A DNA stretch of 64,000 nucleotides from an uncultured Planktomarina sp. (GCA_905181815.1 CAJIZA010000005.1:25176-89175), one strand, 5' to 3'; numbered from the stretch's first letter, positions 41,244-51,919 are shown. Translations and numbers: made by a program. Notes: generated by a model not told the origin, from the letters alone.

Positions 41244-42434
41244 ATGGACTTTGACACACTCATTATTGGAGCCGGAGCCGCTGGGTTGATCTGCGCCGCA
41301 CAGGCGCCGGGCAAATGCTTGGTAATTGATCACGCCAAGGCCGCGGGCGAGAAAATTCGCATCAGCGGCGGTGGACGGTGTAACTTCACCAATCTATACG
41401 CCTCAGCGGACAATTATATCAGCCGCAATCCGCATTTCGCCAAATCCGCATTGGCACGCTACACGCAATGGGATTTCATCGATTGGGTGACGCGCAGCGG
41501 TGTTGCCTACCACCAGAAAACACTGGGGCAATTGTTTTGCGACACCTCAGCCAAGGACATCATCGCCATGCTTCTCAAAGGCGTGGCCGAGGCAGGTGGG
41601 CAGGTCCAGCTCAATACCTCTGTGCAATCGGTCACAACGATTGAAGGTGGCTACTCGATCCAAATGAGCAGCCCCCATGGGCCACGCTCGGTAACAGCGC
41701 ATAATCTCGTAGTGGCCTGCGGTGGCAAGCCAATCCCGAAGATGGGTGCCACCGACTTTGCCCTACGCCTGGCCCAGAAATTCGGCATTCCAGTGACAGA
41801 AACCTATGCAGGATTAGTGCCCTTCACCTTTTCCGGCGCCCAGCATGAAGCCTTTAAGTCCATAAGCGGCGTCGCGGCCCCAGCGCGATTGCAAACCAAT
41901 GGCACCGCTTTTGAGGAAGCTGTGCTTTTCACCCACCGCGGCCTGTCTGGGCCTGCGGCCTTGCAAGTGTCCAACTATTGGTCGCCCGGCGACGTGCTCA
42001 CGCTGGGTCTATTGCCAGAAGAGAAGCTGCGCCGAGCGGTGAGCGATGCCAAGGGAACCGAAGGGCGGAAATCACCCCTGACCATCTTCACCCGCCTTCT
42101 GCCGGCTCGGCTGGTGCCCGTGGTGTTGCAGGATCTCGTCCTGCCCGAGCGCATCGCCGATCTCACAGTCGCGCAACTGGACAGTCTGACCGAGCGCCTC
42201 ACCCAATGGCGGCTCATCCCCGCAGGCACCGAAGGCTATCGCACCGCCGAAGTGATGGTCGGCGGGGTGGATACCGCGGCGCTCTCGTCAAAGACGATGA
42301 TGGCAAAAAGCCAACCAGGTCTCTATTTCATCGGCGAATGTGTGGATGTCACCGGCTGGCTCGGCGGGTATAATTTCCAATGGGCCTGGTCCTCCGGATG
42401 GGTGACTGGGCAGGCGATAAAAGCAGGATTGTAG
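41244..42434 (+). CDS. BaiN/HI0933-family flavoprotein
   Basis: This 396-residue NAD(P)/FAD-dependent oxidoreductase belongs to the YhiN/HI0933 (BaiN, aminoacetone oxidase-like) family. The FAD-binding GxGxxG segment IIGAGAAGLICAAQA is at residue 8, the family motif KIRISGGGRCNFTN near 38, and the C-terminal GECVDVTGWLGGYNFQWAWS block near 373. The physiological substrate is unknown. It lies between murD and ftsW on the opposite strand, splitting the dcw cluster. ATG 41244 is the natural start. Confidence 0.9.
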   Translation: MDFDTLIIGAGAAGLICAAQAPGKCLVIDHAKAAGEKIRISGGGRCNFTNLYASADNYISRNPHFAKSALARYTQWDFIDWVTRSGVAYHQKTLGQLFCDTSAKDIIAMLLKGVAEAGGQVQLNTSVQSVTTIEGGYSIQMSSPHGPRSVTAHNLVVACGGKPIPKMGATDFALRLAQKFGIPVTETYAGLVPFTFSGAQHEAFKSISGVAAPARLQTNGTAFEEAVLFTHRGLSGPAALQVSNYWSPGDVLTLGLLPEEKLRRAVSDAKGTEGRKSPLTIFTRLLPARLVPVVLQDLVLPERIADLTVAQLDSLTERLTQWRLIPAGTEGYRTAEVMVGGVDTAALSSKTMMAKSQPGLYFIGECVDVTGWLGGYNFQWAWSSGWVTGQAIKAGL

Positions 42435-42591
42435 CGGCGGCACCTGCATTTATGGCCCCGCTGTATAACCCATGATCTTGGTAGGTGTTCTCAATGTCTA
42501 AAAAAGACGGCCACTGCCAGGCGAAGATTATTCAAAAAGAGCCGTGTTTCCCCATCCCGCCTGTCTTCATCAAAAGGCGGGTGGTGCGGGC

Positions 42592-43989
42592 CTACGTCCC
42601 TTTGATAGCCGCTACCTGTATGATGAAATCGTCGCCGCGGGTTTCGAAACTGTCGTATTGGTCAAAACTTGCCGCAGCCGGGGCTAGGAGGACCACGTCA
42701 CCGGGTTGGCTTTGTGCATAGGCGGCAGATACGGCCGCTTGCATCGTGGTGCAAACTTCGCAGTCCACGTCAAGCTGCATTGCGAAGGCCTCCGCCTCGC
42801 GGCCAATCACGTAGGCCTTCTGCACATGCCCCAATGCCGGTTGCAGCGCAGCGAGCCCCCCCTCCTTCTGTAATCCGCCACAGATCCAGCGGATATTATC
42901 AAATGCGCTCAGTGCTTTGAGCGCGGCATCGACGTTCGTGGCCTTGCTGTCATTTACAAACCGCACCCCAGATATTTCACTAATCATCTGGCTACGATGT
43001 GGCAGGCCTGCGAAGCTACGCAGCCCCTCTTCAATCACCCGCGGCGCCAAATTCAAAGCGCGCATCACCGCATAGGCAGCTGAGGCATTTTGATGATTAT
43101 GCACCCCCGGCAGTCCCGGGATATTGCGCAGATCGATTGAGGCAATTTGCCGGCCCTTGCGGCTTTCTGCCAAAAACCCCTTGCGCGCCGTCACCTGCCA
43201 GTTGTTACCTTTTGGTTTTTTTCCCGAAACGACGCGGATCACCCGATCATCATGAGTCTGATCGGAGAACTGTGTGGCCAAATACTGCCCTTCTGGCTCA
43301 TCGACGCCAATGACCGCGACATCTGGACAGCCTTCGGAAAAAAGGCGGCGTTTGGCGGCGAAATAGCCCCCATATCCTGCGTGGCGATCCAAATGATCCG
43401 GTGAAAGGTTCGTAAATACTGCGATATCAGGTGTCAGGCTACGAGCCAGTTCAAGCTGATAGGAGGATAGTTCCAGAACGATCACATCGCCATTCTCCGC
43501 CGGTTGAAGATCCAACACCCCGCGGCCAATATTTCCAGCCAACTGGCTGCGTCGTCCGGCCACCTCAAGCAAATGATGGATCAGAGCGCTGGTTGTAGAT
43601 TTTCCATTTGAGCCGGTCACTGCAATCACCTTGGGCGCCTTATCAAAGCCCGTCCAAGACTGCGTCGCAAAGGAGCGAAAGAACAGGCCGATGTCATTGT
43701 CGAGAGGAATGCCAAGCAGTATAGCCAGGGCAATCGCTGGATGCGGCTTCGGGTAGAGGTGAGCGATGCCCGGCGAGGTGATCAGCATATCCGCGCCCTC
43801 AAGCCCGCCACGCAGCGGATCACTACAGCTCAAGCCAGCCTCCTGAGCCCGCTGCCGCCCCGCCTCACCGTCATCCCAGCATAGCACATCTGCGCCGCCA
43901 GCCACCAAAGCCTGCGCGGCGACCAGACCAGAGCGGCCCATACCAAGCACAAAGACCTGGCGTCCATGCATTCCTTGAACTGCAATCAT
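42592..43989 (-). CDS. murD: UDP-N-acetylmuramoylalanine--D-glutamate ligase
   Basis: This 465-residue Mur ligase adds D-glutamate to UDP-MurNAc-L-Ala. The opening [14 protein letters not shown] is the Rossmann start; the P-loop [16 protein letters not shown] is near 127, [11 protein letters not shown] near 174, and [15 protein letters not shown] near 350. It follows mraY by 38 bases on the same strand. The intergenic stretch 42435-42591, between its stop and the opposite-strand flavoprotein, shows nothing recognisable. Confidence 0.96.
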   Translation of the reverse strand: MIAVQGMHGRQVFVLGMGRSGLVAAQALVAGGADVLCWDDGEAGRQRAQEAGLSCSDPLRGGLEGADMLITSPGIAHLYPKPHPAIALAILLGIPLDNDIGLFFRSFATQSWTGFDKAPKVIAVTGSNGKSTTSALIHHLLEVAGRRSQLAGNIGRGVLDLQPAENGDVIVLELSSYQLELARSLTPDIAVFTNLSPDHLDRHAGYGGYFAAKRRLFSEGCPDVAVIGVDEPEGQYLATQFSDQTHDDRVIRVVSGKKPKGNNWQVTARKGFLAESRKGRQIASIDLRNIPGLPGVHNHQNASAAYAVMRALNLAPRVIEEGLRSFAGLPHRSQMISEISGVRFVNDSKATNVDAALKALSAFDNIRWICGGLQKEGGLAALQPALGHVQKAYVIGREAEAFAMQLDVDCEVCTTMQAAVSAAYAQSQPGDVVLLAPAAASFDQYDSFETRGDDFIIQVAAIKGT

Positions 43990-44027
43990 CCTGTGTTCTC
44001 CAATGGGCGCGCGGCCCTGATGTACAT

Positions 44028-45110
44028 TTACCGGACTTTCAATGTTGCGAGGCCAATCATCGCCAAGACAATGGCAATGATCCAGAAACGGATCACGATC
44101 TGGCTTTCCGCATAGCCTTTTTTCTCAAAATGATGATGGATCGGTGCCATGAGAAACACCCGCCGGCCTGTGCGTTTGAACCAAAACACCTGGATGATCA
44201 CGCTCAAGGCCTCCGCCACAAACACCCCGCCGATAATAGCCCAAACAATCTCATGTTTAGTCAAAACGGCAATGGCGCCCAGCGCCCCACCCAGCGAGAG
44301 GCTGCCCGTATCGCCCATGAATATCGCGGCAGGTGGTGCATTGTACCATAAAAAGCCCAAGCCTCCCCCTATCAACGCCATGCAGAAAATCAACAGCTCA
44401 CCAGTTCCCGGCACATAATGCACGTCAAGATATTGGGTGAAATCAACCCGGCCTACCGCATAGGCCAAAACGCCGAGTGCCGCAGCGGCAATCATCACGG
44501 GCATAACGGCCAAACCATCCAAACCATCGGTGAGGTTGACAGCATTGGCCGTGCCGACGATTACTATCATAGCAAAGGGAAAAAACAATATGCCAAACGG
44601 CACCAATGTGTCTTTCAGGACCGGCACAGCCACCTGCAAGCGTAGGCCTTCGGGATGCAACTGCGCGGCCACCAGCGCGGAGATCAGAGCAATCACAAAC
44701 CCCAATCCGAGACGGACCCGGCCCGAGACCCCGGCAGAGGACTGCTTTGAGACTTTGGCATAGTCATCGGCAAAGCCAATCGCGCCAAAGCCGATGGTGA
44801 CAAAAAGAACCACCCAAATATGCATATTATCAAGTCGCGCCCACAGCAAAGTTGAGACCACCAAGGCCCCCAAGATGAGCGCGCCGCCCATAGTCGGCGT
44901 GCCCACTTTGGATTGATGCCCCTCAGGCCCGTTTGATCGGATCGGTTGCCCGCGCCCCTGGCGGCGGCGCAGGAGGTTTATCAAAGGCTTGCCAAACACG
45001 AATCCAAAAAGCAGCGATGTCAAAAATGCCCCGCCGGCCCGGAAGGTTATATAGCGAAAGAGATTGAAAAAATCGCCGCCATCCGACAGTAATGTCAGCC
45101 AATAAACCAT
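44028..45110 (-). CDS. mraY: Phospho-N-acetylmuramoyl-pentapeptide transferase
   Basis: This 360-residue polytopic membrane enzyme forms lipid I from UDP-MurNAc-pentapeptide and undecaprenyl phosphate. About ten membrane segments are visible, with the conserved [11 protein letters not shown] block near 70, FADDYAKV near 118, [10 protein letters not shown] near 193, [12 protein letters not shown] near 268 and the [10 protein letters not shown] histidine motif near 325. The length equals that of E. coli MraY. ATG 45110 is preceded by GGGGA. It lies 16 bases after murF. Confidence 0.97.
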   Translation of the reverse strand: MVYWLTLLSDGGDFFNLFRYITFRAGGAFLTSLLFGFVFGKPLINLLRRRQGRGQPIRSNGPEGHQSKVGTPTMGGALILGALVVSTLLWARLDNMHIWVVLFVTIGFGAIGFADDYAKVSKQSSAGVSGRVRLGLGFVIALISALVAAQLHPEGLRLQVAVPVLKDTLVPFGILFFPFAMIVIVGTANAVNLTDGLDGLAVMPVMIAAAALGVLAYAVGRVDFTQYLDVHYVPGTGELLIFCMALIGGGLGFLWYNAPPAAIFMGDTGSLSLGGALGAIAVLTKHEIVWAIIGGVFVAEALSVIIQVFWFKRTGRRVFLMAPIHHHFEKKGYAESQIVIRFWIIAIVLAMIGLATLKVR

Positions 45111-45126
45111 CTGAATTCCCCTACAC

Positions 45127-46545
45127 CTACGGTTGTGAGCGATGCCCTAAATTGCGGATAAGGTCAACAATCATTACAACTTTACTGCCCAAAGAGCCTT
45201 TGACCAAAACTCGATCTCCCGGTGCGATCAAATCTCCCAAGCCCAAGCCCAACTCTTGCGCCTCTGGCACCCAGCGGCCGCGGATTGCGGCCGGCAAGGC
45301 GTCATAACAGGCGCGCATGCGCGGTCCAACACAATGCACCACATCCACGGTTAACAAGTGGCTATTGTCGGCCAGCTGCGCGTGAATCTGCACCTCTTCC
45401 TGCCCCAGCTCCAGCATATCGCCCAAAATAGCAATGCGCCGCGGCCCCTGCCCGGTCTGCTCTTGCGGATCAGAGGCCGCCAGAACTTCCAAGGCAGCCG
45501 CCATAGAGGCAGGATTGGCATTATAGGCGTCATCAATGAGCTCGAAATAGGCGCTGGTATCTGCTGGATCTAAGTTGACGGACTCTCGCCGCCCACGCCC
45601 CGCCGGGGGTTGCCAGCGAAACAGATCTATCGCGGCCCGCGTCGGATCACCAGACAAAGCCTCAACCGCCGCCAAAACGCCCATGGCATTCATGGCAAAA
45701 TGCCGCCCCAATGTGTTTAAACGCAGCACTGCGGGGGCACCGCGCAGACGGGCTTGGATCACCGTTACATCGTGATGCATCTCCAGAGCAGTCAGGCGAA
45801 AGGCATCCGCCGTCTCGCCAAATCCCACAATCGTCGCCCCCTTGGCCAAGGCGGCTTGTACAAGGATGTCAATCGTCGGCACATCAGCCGGCAAAATCGC
45901 CGCGCCTCCAGGCATCAGCCCGGCCACGATGTCGGCCTTCTCTCGGGCAATGCCGTCTAGGCTTTCAAAGGCTTCCATATGCGCCGGGGCCACGGTTGTG
46001 ATCATTGCCACATGCGGCTGCACCATCTCGCTCAAAGGCGCAATTTCTCCAGGGTGATTCATGCCAATTTCGAAAATGGCAAATTGCGTTTCAGCCGGCA
46101 TGCGCGCCAGGGTTAGCGGCACGCCCCAATGGTTGTTGTAACTAGCCACCGAGGCATGTGTCAGCCCCTGAAACTCAAGCACCGTGCGCAGCATCTCCTT
46201 CGTCGAGGTCTTACCAACGGATCCGGTCACCGCCACAACTTTCGCCACGCACCGTGCCCGTGCCGCGCGGCCCAAGTCAATAAGGGCCTGCAAGACATCT
46301 GCTACAATCAGCAGCGGTGCACTGTCAGACACCCCATCCGGGCGACGCTGCACCAAAGCAGCAGCGGCACCCTTCTCGAAGGCCTGCGCCACAAAATCAT
46401 GACCATCACGCACCGCACTAAGGGCAACAAAAAGATCCCCCGGCTGCAATGTGCGTGTGTCAATCGACACACCATTGGCATCCCAAGGCGCAGCACAATA
46501 TCCGCCCGTCACAGCTTGGGCCTCAAAAGCAGTCCATAAGGCCAT
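45127..46545 (-). CDS. murF: UDP-MurNAc-tripeptide--D-alanyl-D-alanine ligase
   Basis: This 472-residue Mur ligase adds D-Ala-D-Ala to complete the pentapeptide. The N-terminal domain has GVSIDTRTLQPGDLFVAL near residue 25, the P-loop AVTGSVGKTSTKEML near 104, EIGMNHPGEI near 166, and DDAYNANPASM near 337. The ATG shares one base with the murE stop (TAATG, 46543-46547). The frame is intact, unlike the two genes upstream, so the damaged stretch ends inside murE. Confidence 0.95.
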   Translation of the reverse strand: MALWTAFEAQAVTGGYCAAPWDANGVSIDTRTLQPGDLFVALSAVRDGHDFVAQAFEKGAAAALVQRRPDGVSDSAPLLIVADVLQALIDLGRAARARCVAKVVAVTGSVGKTSTKEMLRTVLEFQGLTHASVASYNNHWGVPLTLARMPAETQFAIFEIGMNHPGEIAPLSEMVQPHVAMITTVAPAHMEAFESLDGIAREKADIVAGLMPGGAAILPADVPTIDILVQAALAKGATIVGFGETADAFRLTALEMHHDVTVIQARLRGAPAVLRLNTLGRHFAMNAMGVLAAVEALSGDPTRAAIDLFRWQPPAGRGRRESVNLDPADTSAYFELIDDAYNANPASMAAALEVLAASDPQEQTGQGPRRIAILGDMLELGQEEVQIHAQLADNSHLLTVDVVHCVGPRMRACYDALPAAIRGRWVPEAQELGLGLGDLIAPGDRVLVKGSLGSKVVMIVDLIRNLGHRSQP

Positions 46546-48030
46546 TATGCAACATCCTCCAAGGCGGACACAGAGATACTCGCCTGTTCTACGTCATCAA
46601 AAGGTAAAATATCTTCTCCAATAATTTGACCTGTTTCATGTCCCTTACCGGCAATCAGCAAACAATCGCCAGGTTGCAACCCGTCGACCGCATACAAAAT
46701 CGCTTCCGCCCGATCGCCAACCTCTTCGGCCTCGCCCGCGCCAGCCAACACCATAGCGCGAATGGCGGCGGGATCTTCATTGCGTGGATTGTCATCAGTG
46801 ACGATCACCCTGTCCGCATGCGCCGCCGCCGCTTGCCCCATCAACACCCGCTTGCCCGGATCCCGGTCTCCACCGGCCCCAAGAACCACAACAAGCCGCC
46901 CCATCACATGCGGCCGCAACGCTTGCAGCGCGGTCGAGACGGCATCGGGCGTATGGGCGTAATCCACGTAAACAGACGCCCCATTGGCGCGGATAGCGGC
47001 CAATTCCATACGCCCGCGCACCGGTCTCACGGATTTCAACGCAGAAAAGACCGCTTTCGCCTCCGCTCCCGCAGCCAGAACCATGCCCACAGCTAACAGC
47101 AAGTTTTCCCCTTGGAACCCACCCACCAAAGGCACTTTGACCTGATAACGTGTCGCCCTGCCAGGCGCATAAAATTTCTTGACCGTTGGCGTCAAATATT
47201 TGCCCTAAAATCTGCAAATCCGCTGCGCCACGACCGACGGTCAGACAGCTTTGTCCGCGCTTGCGGCACGCGTAATAAAGCACCATCCCCTTGGCATCAT
47301 CAATATTGATTACAGCCCAGCCTTGCGGCCTCAACACGCGGTCAAACAGACCTGACTTTGCGGCAAAATAGGCCTCGAATGTAGCGTGATAATCTAGATG
47401 GTCCTGCGTGAAATTGGTAAAGCCTGCAACCGCTAAAACCACCCCATCCAAGCGCTTTTGCTCCAATCCGTGGCTAGAGGCCTCCATAGCGCCATGCGTG
47501 ACGCCGGCGGCGGCAGCCTCCGCTAAGACCTTGTGCAGGGTGATTGGCTCCGGTGTGGTATGGCTCAAGGGCGCGCTCCATGCCCCCTGCACCCCGGTTG
47601 TGCCCAAGTTGATCGCTGACAGCCCTAATTCGCTCCAAATTTGCTGACAAAAACTGGCCACAGAGGTTTTGCCATTGGTGCCTGTCACCGCCACCATCAC
47701 CTCCGGCTGCGCGCCAAAGAATAGAGCTGAAGCCGCCGCAAGCGCCTGGCGTGGATCATTGACAACGCAGATCTGTCCGCCGCGTGGCCTGGACAGGTTT
47801 TCGAGATCCATGCGCGGCCCCGTCCGGGTCGGTTAAAATAGCCCTGCGCGCCCTTGGCGCAGCGCATATGGGGCAAATTCAGCCCCATGGCTGCGGCTCC
47901 CGGGCAGTGCTGCAAAAAGAAACCCTTGTCGCACGTCGCGGCTGTCAACCGCGAGGCCTTGAATTTCCAGTTGAGACGCCCGCGCCGTGGTCAGACCTAA
48001 ATTTGCAAGGGTTTTGCTCTTGGTCGCCAT
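46545..48030 (-). pseudogene. murE: murE, UDP-MurNAc-dipeptide--2,6-diaminopimelate ligase, frames broken
   Basis: Similarity to MurE covers the full expected length, about 495 codons, but not in one frame. The N-terminus (MATKSKTLANLGL) runs to an in-frame TAA at 47833-47835. The residues that fit the family there (AILTDPDGA) are in another frame, implying a one-base deletion near 47845 and a compensating insertion near 47817. The middle frame then carries the P-loop VAVTGTNGKTSVASF and EASSHGLEQKR. Near 47150 a further indel moves to the last frame, which holds the DNPRNEDP motif specific for meso-diaminopimelate and the terminal GKGHETGQ. All key residues survive. As MurE is essential, sequence error is more likely than loss. 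Confidence 0.88.
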
Positions 48031-48052
48031 CCGCCGGCTCGCTTTCTAAAAA

Positions 48053-49837
48053 TCAGTTGTTGGCCAATGTTAAACTATTTTGCAGCGTGGGTTCAATCTC
48101 TGGGGCGAGCCCCAGCAAAGGCGCAACGCGGCGGATAACTTCAGCCGCCACAGGCACGGCAGTCGCGCCCGCCGTCCGGCGTGGCTCTGGGCCGGTGCGG
48201 TCTTCAGGCTCATCCAGCGTCACGATCAAGACATAGCGCGGATCGGTGCTTGGAAAGAAGCTGGCAAAGGTCGCCAGAACCTTGTCTTTATGATAGCCAC
48301 CCTCTGGACTCGGCTTATCCGCAGTTCCAGTTTTTCCCGCCACAGAATAGCCCGGAACATCGCCCATCCGAGCGGTGCCCTCGGTCACCACACGCCGCAT
48401 CATACTGCGCAATTGTCGCGAGGTCTTGGGCGAAATAATACGCGCGCCAAGCGGCGCGGTCGGTTGTTTCAGCACCGTCGGCTTCACCAAAGTCCCACCG
48501 TTGACAATGGCAGCATATCCCGCCGCCAGATGCACCGGCGAGGTTGAAATACCATGCCCATAAGAGATTGTCATTGTTGAGATATCGGACCAATTACTCG
48601 GGTACTGCGGCCGCCCCGTTGGGCCCTCAATCACTTCGATGGGTGTGGCTTGCAACAGGCCGAGACGGTCCAAAAAGTCTTTTTGCAATTCAGCGCCGAT
48701 CATTAACGACAGGCGGGCCGTGCCAATATTTGAGGACTTAATCAATACCTTTTCAACAGGTACATCTGCGCGCCATAGTCACGATAGTCGTTGATCTTAT
48801 GTTTGCCCCACCTCAGCGGACCTTTGGTGTCCACCATGCTGCCGGGCTCCACCAAACCCAGATCCATCGCTTGGGCCACCGTGAAAGCCTTGAACGCCGA
48901 ACCCAGCTCATAAACTCCTTGGACCGCCCGGTTGAACAGCGCGCTGTCGCTGGCGTCGCCCTTGTGTCAAAGGCGTGGCCGGTTGTTTGGATCAAAATCT
49001 GGCAGGCTGGCCAGCGCCACAATCTCGCCGCTATGGGCATCCATCAACACCGCTGACGCGCCCCTGGCATTCATCAAGCGCATGCCGCCGTAAAGCGCCT
49101 CCTCCAGGGCCGATTGCACCGTCACATCAATCGACAGCTGTAAGGGTTGGCCGTCAAATCGGGGATCGCGCAGAAACGTGTCAAAGGCTTTTTCAACTCC
49201 AGCCATTCCGATGACCTCAGCAGAATGCACGCCCTGCGCGCCAAAAGTCGTACCACCCAAAATATGACTGGCCAGTTGACCGTTGGGATAAAGGCGCATT
49301 TCGCGCGGGCCGAACAACAGACCGGGTTCACCGATGTCATGAACGGCCTGCTTTTCCTCTGGGCTGATGGCGGGCTTTAGCCACAAAAAATCTTGCGGTC
49401 CAGCCAAGCGCGCAGCCATTTTCTCAACATTGATGTCGGGAAATATTTCCGCCAATTGCCGGACTGGTGCCCTCTGGGTCAATGATTTGACGCGGATGCG
49501 CGTAGAGCGAATGGGTGTCGATATTCGTCGCCAGAACCCGATTGTTGCGGTCAAGGATATCAGCTCTACTGGCCAAAATTTGTGCAGCTGTGGCGCGGGC
49601 CTTCGGCTCAATCGGCTCAGACACCGCCAAAGCCGTCATACGCATACCAATGACGCCAAAACTGATGACAAATATACCACCCATCATGAATAAGCGCCGC
49701 TGAGTTTTGCGTAAAATCCGTTCATGCTGCATCTCGATGCGCTCACGCCGATTGACATGCTCAATCAAATCAGGATTTTCACCAGCGTTTCTGGCCGAAA
49801 ATATGCGCGCCAATGGACGAAGAGGTTTGCGAGTCAT
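48053..49837 (-). pseudogene. ftsI: ftsI, septal peptidoglycan transpeptidase (PBP3), frames broken
   Basis: The span equals 595 codons, a normal FtsI length, but is broken in three places. Frame 1 (from ATG 49837) has the cytoplasmic tail, the membrane helix and the start of the pedestal domain. An indel near 49450 moves to frame 2. In frame 2 a TGA at 48967-48969 sits where a compensating pair of one-base indels would restore NRPRPLTQGDAS. The frame then continues with the catalytic serine motif SAFK (in YELGSAFKAF). Near 48755 an indel leads to the last frame, with SSN (KSSNIGTA) and KTG (AGKTGTAD). All three active-site motifs are intact, which argues for recent mutation or sequence error. 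The start overlaps ftsL by four bases. Confidence 0.88.
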
Positions 49838-50178
49838 GGAGACGCCTCTCGGTTCATCACCTCAATCGGCTCGGTGATTGGTCCCAAATCTGATCCAGGG
49901 TATGGAATCTGCTCCAAACGGGCAAAATGATCCGCCGTCAGCTGCAACAATTTCAATTCGTCAAAATTGGCATTCACCAGCTGCATCAGTCGCTCAGGGC
50001 GATTGAGATAGGCCCATTCAGCTTTAAGAGCGCGCCGCCTCGAATGGGCCTCAGCAATATCACGGTTCAACTGGGCAATTTCATCCAGTTTACCCTTCGT
50101 TTCATAGTTTTCCGTATAGGCCCAAAAGGCGAGCCCCATGACACCAACAACCAAACAGCTTAAAAACAGATTTTTCAT
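49834..50178 (-). CDS. ftsL: Cell division protein FtsL
   Basis: This 114-residue bitopic divisome protein has a short N-terminal membrane segment (LFLSCLVVGVMGLAFWAYT, residues 4-22), followed by a leucine-zipper-like helical periplasmic stretch (IAQLNRDIAEAHSRRRALKAE) and a short C-terminal tail. It is assigned from size, topology and position between rsmH and ftsI, since FtsL sequences diverge strongly. The start shares one base with the rsmH stop (TGATG), and the stop overlaps the ftsI start (ATGA). Confidence 0.88.
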   Translation of the reverse strand: MKNLFLSCLVVGVMGLAFWAYTENYETKGKLDEIAQLNRDIAEAHSRRRALKAEWAYLNRPERLMQLVNANFDELKLLQLTADHFARLEQIPYPGSDLGPITEPIEVMNREASP

Positions 50179-51164
50179 CAGGCCCTCCGCTGCGGAAGTT
50201 GCGGCACGCCAAGGCTGCGTGGATCAACAGGCAGCGCCGGGGCTTCGGTCCGCCGCCCAATGCGCAATTTGGCCGATCGTGCACGGGGGTTGGTGGCGAG
50301 TTCTTCTTTTGAGGCTTTGATTGCCTTACGACTTTGCATGGTAAATTGCGCCGGAACCTCTTCGATCAATGGCGCATATCGGCTTCCGGCCTGTGTGCCC
50401 GTGCGGGCTTGGAAAAACCGTTTCACGATGCGATCTTCAACGGAATGAAAGGTCACCACAGCCAAAATACCACCAGGACGCAAGATACGTTCGGAGGCGG
50501 CAAGCCCTTGGACCAATTGATCGTATTCACCATTTACCGCGATACGCAGAGCTTGAAAACTGCGGGTCGCCGGGTGGGATTGGCCAGGCTTCGCCCGAGG
50601 CAAACACCGCTCAACAACCCCGGCCAATTCCAATGTCCGTTCAAAAGGCGTTTCGTCGCGGCGTGCAACTATCATCTTGGCAATGCGGCGGCTGGCACGC
50701 TCTTCTCCATAGTTATACAAAATATCTGCAATCTGCTCAGCGCTGGCGCTGTTGACAAGATCCGCCGCCGTCGGGCCCATATCCCCCATGCGCATATCAA
50801 GCGGCCCATCTTTTTGAAACGAAAACCCGCGCTCTGCTTGGTCAATTTGCATCGAGGACACACCGATATCCAACACTACGCCATCCACCGCATCGGCGGT
50901 TTGATCCAAATTGGAAAACGTGTCTTGCACCAGCTGCAAACGATCACCAAATTGCGGCGCCCAATCGGCGGCCATATCAAAAACTCTGGGATCACGGTCA
51001 ATCCCGATCACCTGATCGGCGCCGGCGTCGAGCAAATATTTACTATAGCCACCGGCCCCAAAAGTGCCATCGATCCAAGTGCCCGCAATGGGTGCGGCAG
51101 CGTCAATCAATGGTAAAATTAGAACAGGAATATGCGGCGCAGATTGGGAGGAATCGGGCCGCAT
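50178..51164 (-). CDS. rsmH: 16S rRNA (cytosine1402-N4)-methyltransferase
   Basis: This 328-residue MraW/RsmH methylates C1402 of 16S rRNA using S-adenosylmethionine. The SAM-binding start [13 protein letters not shown] and [13 protein letters not shown] are near residues 11-45, with [20 protein letters not shown] near 94, the [13 protein letters not shown] block near 114, [11 protein letters not shown] near 203 and [16 protein letters not shown] near 236. It is the second gene of the dcw operon, two bases after mraZ. Confidence 0.96.
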   Translation of the reverse strand: MRPDSSQSAPHIPVLILPLIDAAAPIAGTWIDGTFGAGGYSKYLLDAGADQVIGIDRDPRVFDMAADWAPQFGDRLQLVQDTFSNLDQTADAVDGVVLDIGVSSMQIDQAERGFSFQKDGPLDMRMGDMGPTAADLVNSASAEQIADILYNYGEERASRRIAKMIVARRDETPFERTLELAGVVERCLPRAKPGQSHPATRSFQALRIAVNGEYDQLVQGLAASERILRPGGILAVVTFHSVEDRIVKRFFQARTGTQAGSRYAPLIEEVPAQFTMQSRKAIKASKEELATNPRARSAKLRIGRRTEAPALPVDPRSLGVPQLPQRRA

Positions 51165-51166
51165 AC

Positions 51167-51670
51167 CTAGTCCTGCCCCGCTTGGTCCAAATAGGCCATC
51201 GGATCGAAATCCTCAGGTAAATCATCCAACCAAGCCTCAGTTTTGGCCAATTCTTCTGATTCGTAAGTTTCAGGTTTCCAGATCTGAAACGTGTCACCGG
51301 CGGCGATAAAAAATGCCTCAGCATTCAGATCAATCTTCCGACGCAACTTCGCCGGGAGCACCAACCGCCCCGTTTCATCTACGATCGTGGGGAATGATTG
51401 TCCATGAAAGAGCCTTTGCAACATCCGACGTTCCATGGATCCGCGCTGCAAAGCGTCAATCTTGGCATCCACCTCTTCGATCGCCGAAATCGTATAGCAT
51501 TCTAGATAATTGCGGCGGTGATCACCATAGACGATCACCAACTCAGGATTCAGCCCTTGGGTATAATTGGGATCACCCTGCTCCAGCACGCGGCGAAAAA
51601 GAGCGGGGATAGACACCCGGCCCTTGTTGTCCACCTTATGATGGCTTTCACCTCTAAATCTGCGTGCCAC
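51167..51670 (-). CDS. mraZ: Transcriptional regulator MraZ
   Basis: This 167-residue protein has two SpoVT/AbrB-like DNA-binding repeats ([17 protein letters not shown] at 10-26 and [17 protein letters not shown] at 93-109). MraZ is the first gene of dcw operons and in other bacteria represses its own promoter. The start is GTG 51670, with GAGGCAGG upstream. I looked for the tandem TGGG-type MraZ boxes upstream and did not find a convincing set. The upstream leader instead contains a strong terminator, described separately. Confidence 0.95.
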   Translation of the reverse strand: MARRFRGESHHKVDNKGRVSIPALFRRVLEQGDPNYTQGLNPELVIVYGDHRRNYLECYTISAIEEVDAKIDALQRGSMERRMLQRLFHGQSFPTIVDETGRLVLPAKLRRKIDLNAEAFFIAAGDTFQIWKPETYESEELAKTEAWLDDLPEDFDPMAYLDQAGQD

Positions 51671-51712
51671 TTGGGCCTGCCTCGCTCATTAATTGGGGCG
51701 TTGCCCCGAAAC

Positions 51713-51914
51713 TAAAAACGGCGGATTGAACTGCTGCTATTGTTCAATCCGCCGACGTTTCCCTTACGGGATGTCCAGCTGCGCGTGCCACCTGGGGGGA
51801 TGTCTGCTCGCTAACGCGCCGGATCTCTTCGTTTGGAAATGGGTGCCTGTATGCAACCTGCGCTCGCCTTTGCCCTTCTTAAGTAGGGGCTTTGATCTTT
51901 GGCCGCTTCCATGG
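51713..51914 (-). ncRNA. Candidate mraZ-leader sRNA (UpsM-like)
   Basis: Upstream of mraZ there is no coding frame, but on the minus strand a region of about 200 bases ends in a strong intrinsic terminator 43 bases before the mraZ GTG. In Rhodobacter sphaeroides the dcw leader gives rise to the abundant sRNA UpsM of about 206 nt, made by partial termination before mraZ. This region has the same position, strand, approximate length and ending. The 5' end is inferred from a weak promoter match at 51920-51947. I cannot show sequence homology to UpsM, so the identity rests on synteny and architecture. Confidence 0.6.
51714..51754 (-). terminator. Intrinsic terminator in the mraZ leader
   Basis: A 13-bp perfect stem (arms 51719-51731 and 51742-51754, ten-base loop) is followed on the minus strand by five T residues. 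It is a textbook intrinsic terminator, but it lies between the dcw promoter region and mraZ, so it must attenuate the operon or end a separate small RNA. A second small hairpin (GGGGC-GTT-GCCCC, 51694-51706) sits between it and the mraZ start. Confidence 0.8.
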
Positions 51915-51919
51915 ATGAT

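Noticed and set aside
46545-49837. Programmed ribosomal frameshifting in murE and ftsI
   Set aside because: Several breaks of both signs, with in-frame stops between compensating indels and no slippery heptamer with downstream structure; programmed shifts do not occur in such clusters.
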